Assembly (NCBI GenBank): GCA_023252115.1
Contig: JAHEXM010000084.1
Span: forward strand, 1-7,160
Origin: Micrococcales bacterium
GTDB taxonomy: Bacteria > Actinomycetota > Actinomycetes > S36-B12 > UBA10799
DNA: 7,160 nt
Direction of reading: 5' to 3'
The position numbers were made by a program, and so were the translations under genes. Positions 1 to 6,580 of this stretch are shown in pieces. Position 1 is the stretch's first letter. Each line of letters begins with the position of its first letter. The notes under the pieces were generated by a model. The model saw only the letters and a program-made list of their open reading frames with translations, made no database searches and was not told where the DNA came from.

Positions 1-1700
1 TTTTTGCCGGTGGTGAAGTTCTGGACGTCTTCAACATTCGGGTTGCTCCAGAACTGCGGGTTGTCAAAGTAGCGTGTGTACTTCCACTGTTCGCTCGCGC
101 CGCCCGCACCTGTTGGCAACCACGCAACGACAGTTTCCAAATGGCAAGGCTGAACGACTGGCCGATACATCTGTCCGGTAAAGGCAAGCTGAACTGAGCC
201 ACGTGTTGGTTCATCGTCACTCATGAAGTACTGGGGTTGGCGGTAGTGACTTGCTTGGCGTTTGCCTTTGAGCAGGGGAGCAAGGTTGCGTCCAGGAAAG
301 TTGCGAACCTGCGTGTGGGTCTTGCGCAACTTCCGCCGTACCGATGCCAGGTTGACGCCTGCAAGCCCGAGCATCGTTGGCAACAGGTCCGCGTGTGATG
401 TCAGAACATCGCTTTGATGAGCTTGGGGGAACAACGACGGATTATGAAAGACGAATGGGACTCGAAGTACCTCGTCATATGCCTGATGCCACTTCTGGAA
501 CATTCCGCCATGAGATCCAAGCAGTTCACCGTGGTCAGATAAGAAGATCACAACCGTGTTGTTGAAATTGGTTCCGCCAGACTTCAGCACGTTCAACACT
601 TTGCCAATTTGCTTGTCGACATTTGCCTGCAGTTGGTAATAGAAGCGGCGATAGGCCTCGTTGTTTTCGGTCGGCTGAAACGCGTCGGCGTACACGTTTT
701 TGTAGCTTTCCTGTGCTGCCGGTTTGCCGCTCAGGTCTTCGTTGGCCGAGACGTCGTAACGATTGTCGAACAAGTTGTGCGGAACGGTGGAGCCGACAAG
801 TGATTGCGCCAAGTAATAGTTGCGCGAGGCAAGTGCGAGGTCACCCCAGATCGTGATGTCGTGTGGGTTGACGAACGAGGTGACCAAAAGCCAAGGTTTG
901 CTGGAGTTTTTGAGTTGGCGAAGCTTGCGAACACCTTGTTGTGCATACACCTGGTCGCGGCCTTCCCCGCCGGGTCCAGACGAGCCGGAGTTCAGTGGAC
1001 TCGAACCGTGCGGTTCCGGTCCAACCCATCCGGTGAATCCATAGGCGTCGAGTCGATCGGCCTCGAGGTAGATCCTTTCCAAGTTGGCATTTGGATTGCC
1101 ATTTGCTTTGTAGCTGGGAAGCGGGTCGTAGGAACCTGGTTGATACAAGTCGGCATCTGACACATGCCATTTTCCTTTGTAGAAAGTGTCGTATCCTGCT
1201 GCGCGAAAGTAGTGCCCCATGGTTGGCACCGTCGTTGGGTCCAACCAATACAAGTCTTCTTCAACTGCGTTTTTTGCCGCGCCGCTGGTCTGACTCACAC
1301 CGTGCAAAGACGGGTACTGACCAGTGAAGAACGATGTTCGACTCGGTGCACAAGCTGCCGACATGATGTGGTGATTGTTGAACGTGTAGCCGTGCTGGCT
1401 CAGCGAGTTGATGTTCTTCAAATTGCGCGCCCGCCAGGCGGCAGTCTCGGCTGTTTCGTAGATCGGCGCGGAACGCATTTCATCGACCACGATGACCAAG
1501 AAGTTTGGTTTGCCGTGCAGCCCGGCGTGCGCAGCAAGAACATCGCCTTTGGGTTGCGGTGGTGGTACAGCTTCTGCGCTGTCCATCGCCATTGCTGGCG
1601 CAATGGCGGCAGCCGCACCGACCCCCATGAGTCCCAACATGTGTCTGCGCGAAAGGCCATCAAACGCGCCAGCACCGTCAAAATCTTCTGCGTCTGACAT
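1..1700 (-). CDS. Tat-exported formylglycine-dependent sulfatase (S1 family), 3' end off window
   Basis: Secreted sulfatase that should hydrolyse a sulfate ester; the substrate cannot be told. The gene starts with ATG at 1700 and runs through the left edge, giving 566 residues without a stop. The N-terminus has a twin-arginine signal (SRRHMLGL, residues 17-24, then an Ala/Gly-rich stretch), so the protein is exported folded. The alkaline phosphatase-like fold is marked by VVDE near residue 73 (metal site), CAPSR at 117-121 (sulfatase signature CxPxR, Cys117 to be converted to formylglycine), GYDTFYKGKWH at 169-179 (second sulfatase signature), NPHD at 278-281, SDHGE at 388-392 (metal ligands) and QKWH with Lys403. 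All key residues are present, so it is probably active if a formylglycine-generating enzyme exists elsewhere in the genome. It lies 95 bp downstream of the Tat-signal oxidase on the same strand. The family is certain; the missing C-terminus is probably short. Confidence 0.95.
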   Translation of the reverse strand, partial: MSDAEDFDGAGAFDGLSRRHMLGLMGVGAAAAIAPAMAMDSAEAVPPPQPKGDVLAAHAGLHGKPNFLVIVVDEMRSAPIYETAETAAWRARNLKNINSLSQHGYTFNNHHIMSAACAPSRTSFFTGQYPSLHGVSQTSGAAKNAVEEDLYWLDPTTVPTMGHYFRAAGYDTFYKGKWHVSDADLYQPGSYDPLPSYKANGNPNANLERIYLEADRLDAYGFTGWVGPEPHGSSPLNSGSSGPGGEGRDQVYAQQGVRKLRQLKNSSKPWLLVTSFVNPHDITIWGDLALASRNYYLAQSLVGSTVPHNLFDNRYDVSANEDLSGKPAAQESYKNVYADAFQPTENNEAYRRFYYQLQANVDKQIGKVLNVLKSGGTNFNNTVVIFLSDHGELLGSHGGMFQKWHQAYDEVLRVPFVFHNPSLFPQAHQSDVLTSHADLLPTMLGLAGVNLASVRRKLRKTHTQVRNFPGRNLAPLLKGKRQASHYRQPQYFMSDDEPTRGSVQLAFTGQMYRPVVQPCHLETVVAWLPTGAGGASEQWKYTRYFDNPQFWSNPNVEDVQNFTTGK

Positions 1701-1704
1701 CGGA

Positions 1705-1709
1705 CCTCC
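1705..1709 (-). promoter_or_regulatory. Shine-Dalgarno of the sulfatase gene
   Basis: Minus-strand GGAGG lies 4 bases before the ATG at 1700. It fixes the start just ahead of the Tat signal. The spacing is tight but acceptable. Confidence 0.65.
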
Positions 1710-1795
1710 GAATTAATACGCCCCTAGTGCAAGCCGGCGGGTGAAGGATCGCACCGAAATGTTGGCCAAGCCTGCTGAGCGGTACCAGTCACTGC

Positions 1796-3295
1796 TTACA
1801 GGCCAAGGATCTGTTTGCCAACGCTCTCGCCAGACAGGCAGGCGCCTTCCATCTGGTTAAACCCATCGGTGCCGCGCTCGGTGGCAGCAAAGTGGATCCG
1901 CCCGACCGGTTGGCGAAGCCACTGTCCAAAACTGGTCCACGCACCCAGCGTCATTGAGCCTGCGGTGCCAAGTGCGAGGTTGTCGGTTTCCCAAATGGCT
2001 TCGGCATAGTCGGTTGCGTTCGCGGCCTTCTGGCCAAAGTATTTGACCAGGGACGCGGTGAGGGCTTCGCGGCGCTGGGCAGGCGTCATCGTGAGCAAAG
2101 GCGGTTCGCCAGCAAGGCCAGTCGTCAGGGTTCCGAGAACTCCAGGTCCGGGATTCTCGGGCGATCCGTCCCAAACCAGTGCCGCTGGTTCACCGATGCC
2201 AGTCGCGTATCCCGACAAGCCATCGGTGCGCCAAAAGGGTTCCGGGAAAAGCCAGAACGCTTTCACTCCGCCGTTCTCGATAACTCTCGCATCGATGTTT
2301 CGCTGCGTGCCTTGTAGCGGTGTTCCATCGGGGTTGGTCATTGTCAATCGCAACGCAACTTGTGGGGGAACCGCAACGACCACTTGCCGTGCTTTCACGG
2401 TGAAGCCTTCGCCGGCAACGACGACCTGTGATCCATCTTGGGTGATGCTGTTGGCAAGAGTGTTGAGTTCGATTCGCGCACCATTGTTCTTGGTGATATC
2501 TGCCGCTACTCGATCCGCAGGAGTCTGCGTTCCACCTTCAACTCGCAGCCAGTAATTCAGGTTGAAGTACTCCTGCGCGAAGTCATGACTTGCCTTTGCG
2601 TAAAAGAAGGCATGCAAAGTTGAATACGTGTTGGGCGGTCCCGGATATCCACCGAGATACGCGTTAAGAAAAGCCCAACTCTGCTCATTCATTCCCGGGT
2701 TGTGTGCGCGTAGGTATTCCGCAAAGACCTGATGATCAAGTTGCTCTGCATTGGGAAACTTCCACGGAGCCAACATGTCAACGTGCTTTGCACTTACTGC
2801 CACCCGGGTAAGTGCGCGCAGGCCGTCAGCAATTGGCGCGGGCGGATTGGCGTACGTGGGAAACAGCATGGGACCGGTAGTTCGTTTGCCGTCGACGTAG
2901 GTGACTGCCTGTCCTGTGACATAGGTCGGCCACGTTCTGATTTGGTATTCGCGACACAGTCCCAGCATGAACGGGTGAACCTTGTCGATGATCCAGCCTG
3001 CACCGAGGTCAGCGACAGCATCATTCGGCCAGCGCACCGACCACGCACGACCCCCGACGCGATCGTGGGCTTCGAGGATCACGACCTTCTTGCCAGCGCG
3101 AGCCAAAGTCCGGGCAGCAATCAGTCCGGCATACCCGGCACCCACGACGGCAACATCGGCTTCGATGGCGCCGGATAGTCCCTGCTTTGTGGCATTGCCG
3201 GGTTCGGACCCTGGTGAACAAGCTGCAAGTGCGGTACCAGCAGCGGCGACGCCGATCGCTCCGATCGCCGCTCGCCGTGAAATCTCCGCACCCAC
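1796..3295 (-). CDS. Tat-exported lipoprotein, flavin amine oxidase family (FAD-dependent)
   Basis: FAD-dependent oxidase of the monoamine oxidase-like family, 499 residues, full length for the family. It presumably oxidises an amine or related C-N substrate outside the membrane; the substrate is unknown. The N-terminus has SRR (6-8), a hydrophobic Ala/Gly stretch and a lipobox ALAAC with Cys26, so it is predicted to be a Tat-exported lipoprotein. The dinucleotide-binding GAGYAG (52-57), acidic Glu75 at the end of strand 2 and DRVGGRAWS (78-86) bind FAD. Lys345 (GGVKAFW) matches the conserved flavin-N5 lysine of amine oxidases. The C-terminal FAD motif runs from FAATERG (469) to MEGACLSGE (482-490). 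Where human MAO has its flavin-linked Cys, this protein has Ser (TAGSMT, 444-449), so FAD is probably held non-covalently. The start is GTG at 3295: an in-frame TAA at 3305-3307 leaves no other common start upstream, and no Shine-Dalgarno is visible. The sulfatase follows on the same strand. Confidence 0.93.
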   Translation of the reverse strand: MGAEISRRAAIGAIGVAAAGTALAACSPGSEPGNATKQGLSGAIEADVAVVGAGYAGLIAARTLARAGKKVVILEAHDRVGGRAWSVRWPNDAVADLGAGWIIDKVHPFMLGLCREYQIRTWPTYVTGQAVTYVDGKRTTGPMLFPTYANPPAPIADGLRALTRVAVSAKHVDMLAPWKFPNAEQLDHQVFAEYLRAHNPGMNEQSWAFLNAYLGGYPGPPNTYSTLHAFFYAKASHDFAQEYFNLNYWLRVEGGTQTPADRVAADITKNNGARIELNTLANSITQDGSQVVVAGEGFTVKARQVVVAVPPQVALRLTMTNPDGTPLQGTQRNIDARVIENGGVKAFWLFPEPFWRTDGLSGYATGIGEPAALVWDGSPENPGPGVLGTLTTGLAGEPPLLTMTPAQRREALTASLVKYFGQKAANATDYAEAIWETDNLALGTAGSMTLGAWTSFGQWLRQPVGRIHFAATERGTDGFNQMEGACLSGESVGKQILGL

Positions 3296-3301
3296 CGTCA
3301 G

Positions 3302-3330
3302 GTTTTATCGCGGGCCTGTCGAGAGTGCAA
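3302..3330 (-). promoter_or_regulatory. candidate promoter for a leaderless oxidase mRNA
   Basis: On the minus strand, TTGCAC (3330-3325) is followed after 17 bases by TAAAAC (3307-3302), with an overlapping GATAAA (3309-3304). Either -10 reading would place the transcript start within a base or two of the GTG at 3295. This agrees with the absence of a Shine-Dalgarno. It rests on weak consensus matches only. Confidence 0.3.
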
Positions 3331-3369
3331 CCGACACCCCGAATAGGTTGGACTACAAGATCCGACCAC

Positions 3370-3375
3370 GAGGAG
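3370..3375 (+). promoter_or_regulatory. Shine-Dalgarno of the F420-type reductase
   Basis: GAGGAG lies 5 bases before the ATG at 3381. It selects this start over a much longer open frame that begins upstream inside the divergent oxidase gene. Confidence 0.75.
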
Positions 3376-3380
3376 AACTG

Positions 3381-3815
3381 ATGCCCAGCGACCTGCAACT
3401 CAAAACGATGAATCTCGTGCACCGAGTGATCTTGACCGCAAGTTTCGGAAAGCTCGGTTGGGCCGCCATGGGAATGCCAGTGGTAGAGCTGACCACGATC
3501 GGGCGAAAGAGCGGCCAACCCCGCACCACCATGCTTACCTCGCCGTTGCAAGAGGGCGACAAGACGATCATCGTGGCGTCGCGTGGCGGAGACGATCACC
3601 ATCCAGCCTGGTTCCTGAATCTGCGTGACCATCCAGAAGTTGAAGTCAGGATCGGTGGCAAACCAAAGCAGCCGATGAACGCGCGGATCGCCGATCCTGC
3701 CGAACGAGCCGACCTGTGGACTAAACTGACCGCAGCTCACCAAAACTACGCGGATTATCAATCAGGCACTGACCGCGAAATACCCGTGGTGATTTTGGAA
3801 CCGTTGTCCAAGTAA
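3381..3815 (+). CDS. F420H2-dependent (deazaflavin) nitroreductase-family oxidoreductase, Ddn/DUF385 type
   Basis: Small split-barrel oxidoreductase of the Ddn (F420H2_quin_red) family, 144 residues, normal family length. Members use reduced coenzyme F420 to reduce quinones, nitroaromatics or other electrophiles; the substrate here is unknown. Family marks are a short N-terminal helix, the cofactor-binding GRKSGQPRT (41-49) after the strand MPVVELTTI, the strand KTIIVASRGG (61-70), and HHPAWFLNLRDHPEV (73-87), which matches the family's conserved PxWxxNLxxxPEV pattern. No signal peptide is present, so it is cytosolic. It is divergent from the amine oxidase and convergent with the patatin gene, so it is probably transcribed alone. 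Its presence implies that the host makes F420, which is typical of Actinomycetota. Confidence 0.92.
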   Translation: MPSDLQLKTMNLVHRVILTASFGKLGWAAMGMPVVELTTIGRKSGQPRTTMLTSPLQEGDKTIIVASRGGDDHHPAWFLNLRDHPEVEVRIGGKPKQPMNARIADPAERADLWTKLTAAHQNYADYQSGTDREIPVVILEPLSK

Positions 3816-3845
3816 GGCACTAGTCAGGCCTACCGCGATTACTTG
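3809..3845. repeat. inverted repeat spanning two convergent gene ends
   Basis: CAAGTAA (3809-3815) and TTACTTG (3839-3845) form a 7-bp stem with a 23-base loop across the whole gap between the reductase and patatin genes. Each arm is the last Lys codon plus TAA of one gene. The stem has few G-C pairs and no T-tract follows it. It could be a weak bidirectional terminator or a coincidence, since both proteins end in Lys. Confidence 0.3.
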
Positions 3846-4765
3846 TCCCAAAACGTCGCAAGTTCAGCGGCGGCAGCCTCACCGCGAGCAGCACCCAATT
3901 CCATCGCGCTCTTTATTTGCCGGGGATCCATGAAGTCGGTCCCCTCCTCCGGGTTGGCGCACACCAGCATCACCTCGCTGCCTTTCGACTTCAAGTAGGC
4001 AACTTCTTCGTGAACCACATTGGGCTTTACGCGGATGGTCAACCCGAACGATCCGGTCTTCGGCGCTTCGCAGAACATGGCGAAAACTAGAACGCGTTTT
4101 GCTCCCGCAAGCAGATCAGAGTGGACGTACATCGAGCTCACGCCGCCATCCATGCACAGGTGATCGCCGAGCCAAGTCGGACCGTTAACCCCAGGCAGAC
4201 TGGAACTCGCTGCACATGCCGTCGCAATCGGTATGCCATCAGCGGCAGCGACAACGACTCGCTCGCCGGTGTAACAGTCAGTCGCGGTGGTGTGAACTGT
4301 CGGGCCGGGCCAATCCATGCCACCGAGAAGCGTGTTAAGGGTCTCGAGGTAGTTCGCGACCGGCACGTTTTTTGCCGCCATCGCGGCGCGGCCGATTTCC
4401 TGAATCGATGCGGGGTCAACCGACTTCGCCGACGACAGGATTTCGCTCGCCCGGATTTGTGAGTCGGCTCCCGTTGAGGTCACCACCATCTTCTCGAGAA
4501 CTTCAGGTTGATCGGCTAAAGACTTGAAGGTCTCGTACGCCTTTTCTACTTGGCCACTGGCTAGGTAGGCGCCCATGATGCTGCCAGCCGAAGTTCCGAC
4601 GGTCACATCTGCTTTGCGAAGGTCGACTCCTTGCTTTCCGACCGTTGCGCAGAACGCAAGCATCCACGTGGTGAACCATTCGCCGCCGCCGCCGAAAACA
4701 ATGCCACGTTCTTTGCCTGCACCGATTGGATTCGGTGCTGGAATTGGGTAAACGGTGGGATTCAT
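3839..4765 (-). CDS. patatin-like phospholipase family protein
   Basis: Serine acyl hydrolase of the patatin family, 308 residues; the likely role is cleaving acyl chains from lipids. The catalytic Ser-Asp dyad is intact. The glycine-rich oxyanion loop GGGG is at 25-28, the nucleophile elbow GTSAG at 57-61 with Ser59, and the DGG motif at 206-208 with Asp206. No signal peptide or membrane segment is evident, so it should be cytosolic or surface-associated. Start: ATG at 4765 with AAGGG (4772-4776) 6 bases upstream. It lies 27 bp downstream of the DUF5996-like remnant on the same strand, so it may once have been the second gene of a transcript. It converges with the F420-type reductase. The family is clear; the substrate is unknown. 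Confidence 0.93.
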   Translation of the reverse strand: MNPTVYPIPAPNPIGAGKERGIVFGGGGEWFTTWMLAFCATVGKQGVDLRKADVTVGTSAGSIMGAYLASGQVEKAYETFKSLADQPEVLEKMVVTSTGADSQIRASEILSSAKSVDPASIQEIGRAAMAAKNVPVANYLETLNTLLGGMDWPGPTVHTTATDCYTGERVVVAAADGIPIATACAASSSLPGVNGPTWLGDHLCMDGGVSSMYVHSDLLAGAKRVLVFAMFCEAPKTGSFGLTIRVKPNVVHEEVAYLKSKGSEVMLVCANPEEGTDFMDPRQIKSAMELGAARGEAAAAELATFWDK

Positions 4766-4792
4766 TCGTAACCCTTCGGTAGATATGCGGCT

Positions 4793-5110
4793 CTATGCTG
4801 GCTGGACTGGGCCGTTGACGTCGGCTGCCCAGCCCGCCGCTTGTGAGCCGGCTTCGTAGGCAGACACAAGGACGCTAAGTAGCGTGGCCTCCGGTTCCGC
4901 GGACTGTCGCACATCGTCGTAATCCAAAAGGAATTCGCCCTTGTCAGCCGACCAGCCACCAACCGGTAATTGTGCAACCTCGCCGCCATCCGGTGATCTT
5001 GCACCCATGGGGGCATTGATGCCATTCGCTGCTGCGTCCCGACTTGGGCGGCTCCTGGTTGATGACCCATATGGCGGAACGCTGAAGAAACGGCGGGTAC
5101 TTTTGCGCAA
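4793..5110 (-). pseudogene. remnant resembling the C-terminus of a DUF5996 protein
   Basis: Open frame of 105 codons beginning with a weak TTG at 5110; an internal ATG lies at 5008. Neither start has a visible Shine-Dalgarno. From about residue 31 onward the sequence reads like the end of the DUF5996 family: a short linker, then LPVGGW (48-53), GEFLLDYDDVRQSAEPEATL (about 58-77) and SAYEAGSQAAGW (about 82-93). This match is from memory of the family pattern, not from a search. Full DUF5996 proteins are about 300 residues, so some 200 N-terminal residues are missing. The DNA where they should be encoded holds the oppositely oriented REC-GGDEF gene, and the first ~30 residues here look unrelated in all three minus frames. 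The most likely reading is a truncated, dead gene; a small expressed protein cannot be excluded. The function of DUF5996 is unknown. Confidence 0.6.
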
Positions 5111-5119
5111 TATAAAGGT
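5108..5119 (+). promoter_or_regulatory. start-proximal -10-like sequence of the REC-GGDEF gene
   Basis: CAATATAAAGGT directly abuts the ATG at 5120. TATAAA or CAATAT would serve as a -10 box for a transcript starting at or very near the ATG. The AAAGGT touching the ATG is too close to work as a normal Shine-Dalgarno. No convincing -35 is seen. A leaderless start is inferred. Confidence 0.3.
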
Positions 5120-6076
5120 ATGGAGTCGGCTGAATCGGAACCCCTCAGGGTTTTGCTTGTCGAAGACGACATGGCGTTTGCTGCAGTTGTCGCAGCTCTG
5201 GTTCGGTCTGCCTACCCCGAAGCTGTTGTTTTCGCAGTCGAGACTTTGGAAGCTGCAAAGAGAATCGTGTCTGAGACCGACCTTGAGCTGGTGATCACCG
5301 ACCTTGATATTCCCGATTCGGCTGGACTCGACACTGCTCAGGCTGTCCTTGAGATGGTGAATCGCACCCCAGTGGTGGTTCTGACCGGCAACGCTGAAGA
5401 TGATCTCGGGGCAGCGGCGATTCGTGCGGGTGCTCAGGATTACTTAGTCAAGGACGACTTGGATCGGCGAACGCTGCAGAGAACTATCAGATATAGCCGC
5501 GAACGCTTTGGGTTGACCGAAGAATTGCTAGTGCGTTCAACGCACGATTCCCTAACCGGACTCTTAAATCGGAGTTCGCTCAACGAAAAACTGGCGCATC
5601 GCCTAACCAAGAGGGCGCATGGCGAACTGGTTGAGGTCATTTTTGTTGATGTTGACCAATTCAAACAAGTGAACGACATTTACGGTCACTCGGTCGGCGA
5701 CCAAGCTCTCATTCACGTGGCTCGAGTTCTGGAACGAAGCTCTCGCTCGGGTGACATTGTTGCCCGATTAGCCGGTGACGAATTCGTGCTGGTGGCTCAG
5801 GGGTCGACGTCCGATGGAGCAACATCATTGTCGCGCCGCATCACCAACGCGCTTAGTCAGCCAGTGACAATTGAGGGCGCGCAACTTCAACTCTCGGTCT
5901 CTCTCGGCGTCGCAATTGCCGACGAAAACGTTACGGATGCTGATTGGTTGATTGGACAGGCTGACGCTGCGATGTATTGCGCAAAGCGAGATCGAGCATA
6001 TGCTGACGACTTCCCCGAGCAAAAGGATTCGAGCCCATCTGAAACCATCGCTGCATCAGGCAGCCAGCGTCCCTAG
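5120..6076 (+). CDS. response regulator with GGDEF output (REC-GGDEF diguanylate cyclase)
   Basis: Cytosolic response regulator of 318 residues that should make cyclic-di-GMP when phosphorylated. The N-terminal REC domain (about 10-125) has acidic residues E15-D16-D17, phospho-acceptor Asp61 (ITDLDIP), Thr89 and Lys111. A short helical linker (125-142) leads to the GGDEF domain (143-~290), which starts with DSLTGLLNR. Metal-binding DVDQFK is at 177-182 and VND at 184-186. The active-site loop is AGDEF (218-222), a functional variant of GGDEF. The allosteric I-site RSGD (209-212) stands exactly five residues before it, so product inhibition is likely. The polar 25-residue tail looks disordered. 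The ATG at 5120 is the first start after an in-frame TGA at 5063 and sits just ahead of the REC strand. It converges with the Rcp1-like regulator and is a candidate second target of the nearby kinase. Confidence 0.95.
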   Translation: MESAESEPLRVLLVEDDMAFAAVVAALVRSAYPEAVVFAVETLEAAKRIVSETDLELVITDLDIPDSAGLDTAQAVLEMVNRTPVVVLTGNAEDDLGAAAIRAGAQDYLVKDDLDRRTLQRTIRYSRERFGLTEELLVRSTHDSLTGLLNRSSLNEKLAHRLTKRAHGELVEVIFVDVDQFKQVNDIYGHSVGDQALIHVARVLERSSRSGDIVARLAGDEFVLVAQGSTSDGATSLSRRITNALSQPVTIEGAQLQLSVSLGVAIADENVTDADWLIGQADAAMYCAKRDRAYADDFPEQKDSSPSETIAASGSQRP

Positions 6077-6504
6077 TCGTCGTGTGGTGGAAGAACCACT
6101 ACTTCGAAGTAAAACTCGGCTAGTTCCTGCATGACCTGCGAGAGACCTGCGAGGTCGACCGGCTTGACTATGTATGCCGATACCCCCAGACCCCATGCCG
6201 ACACGACGTCCTCATCTGCTTCGGAACTCGTCAGAGCTACGACCGGCACTTGACACAACTTCGGTTCCTTCTTAATTTCCGCAAGGAACTCTTGACCGCT
6301 CATGCCAGGCAGATTCAAGTCAAGCAGTATCAGGTCCGGGTGGACAACCTTGTTGGCGAATGCGTCAAGTGCCTCTTCAGCCCGTTCGTATGTGTGTAAC
6401 TCATTGAGGAGTTTCACTGACGCCAAGGCTTTTGTGGCACGAATACGATCAACTCGGTTGTCCTCAATCATGACAATCTGGGCTGCCCGCCCGCTATGCG
6501 CCAT
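6073..6504 (-). CDS. single-domain response regulator, Rcp1-like
   Basis: Stand-alone receiver protein of 143 residues with no DNA-binding or enzymatic output. Acidic residues E14 and D15, phospho-acceptor Asp62 (LLDLNLP), Thr92 and Lys114 (VKPVD) are present, so it should accept phosphate. The C-terminal helix FYFEVVVLPP (131-140), extending beyond the receiver core, is typical of Rcp1-type regulators, which partner phytochrome-like and related kinases and often dimerise through this region. It probably works by protein contact or as a phosphate relay. Start: ATG at 6504 with GGAG 5 bases upstream. It is 76 bp downstream of the histidine kinase gene on the same strand, the usual kinase-to-regulator order. 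Its TAG overlaps the TAG of the REC-GGDEF gene. Confidence 0.93.
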   Translation of the reverse strand: MAHSGRAAQIVMIEDNRVDRIRATKALASVKLLNELHTYERAEEALDAFANKVVHPDLILLDLNLPGMSGQEFLAEIKKEPKLCQVPVVALTSSEADEDVVSAWGLGVSAYIVKPVDLAGLSQVMQELAEFYFEVVVLPPHDD

Positions 6505-6509
6505 TTCGA

Positions 6510-6520
6510 CTCCAATGGAG
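6510..6520 (-). promoter_or_regulatory. Shine-Dalgarno of the Rcp1-like gene inside a small inverted repeat
   Basis: On the minus strand CTCC-ATT-GGAG forms a 4-bp stem, and its right arm is the GGAG that serves the ATG at 6504. The pairing is short but could lower initiation unless ribosomes arrive from the kinase gene. Confidence 0.35.
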
Positions 6521-6523
6521 ATC

Positions 6524-6555
6524 AGGCACGCCGCGTTCCAGAGCCGGACGTGCCT
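6524..6555 (-). other. intercistronic RNA hairpin between kinase and regulator
   Basis: In the transcript, AGGCACG, a bulged T and CCG pair with CGG-CGTGCCT around an 11-base loop: ten base pairs, mostly G-C. No U-tract follows, so it is not a standard intrinsic terminator. It lies between the kinase stop (6581) and the regulator's ribosome binding site, where it could set the ratio of the two products by mRNA processing or stability. Confidence 0.45.
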
Positions 6556-6580
6556 TCTGAAAGTAGCAGACTGTAGGCGC

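Noticed and set aside
1164..1697. 177-codon plus-strand open frame
   Set aside because: It is fully antisense to the sulfatase, including its CAPSR and GKWH motifs, and has no protein-like pattern of its own.
1713..1718. TATTAA as a -10 box for the sulfatase gene (minus strand)
   Set aside because: It would start the transcript at about 1706, inside the GGAGG ribosome binding site, and no -35 lies at the right distance.
1762..1769. Palindrome TTGGCCAA between the oxidase and sulfatase genes, considered as an operator or terminator
   Set aside because: It is only eight bases long, has no loop or T-tract and no second copy nearby, so it is consistent with chance.
2982..3380. Upstream extension of the reductase frame into the oxidase gene (277 codons in total)
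   Set aside because: The extension is antisense to the Tat signal and FAD site of the oxidase. The ATG at 3381 has a good Shine-Dalgarno and gives the normal family length.
3021..3761. 246-codon minus-strand open frame
   Set aside because: It overlaps the reductase antisense and the oxidase N-terminus out of frame. The product is rich in Arg, Cys and His with no domain pattern, so it is a shadow.
4762..5172. 136-codon minus-strand frame whose TGA overlaps the patatin ATG as ATGA, suggesting translational coupling
   Set aside because: Its product has no recognisable domain and a shadow-like composition, it starts inside the REC-GGDEF gene, and another frame over the same DNA carries the DUF5996-like sequence.
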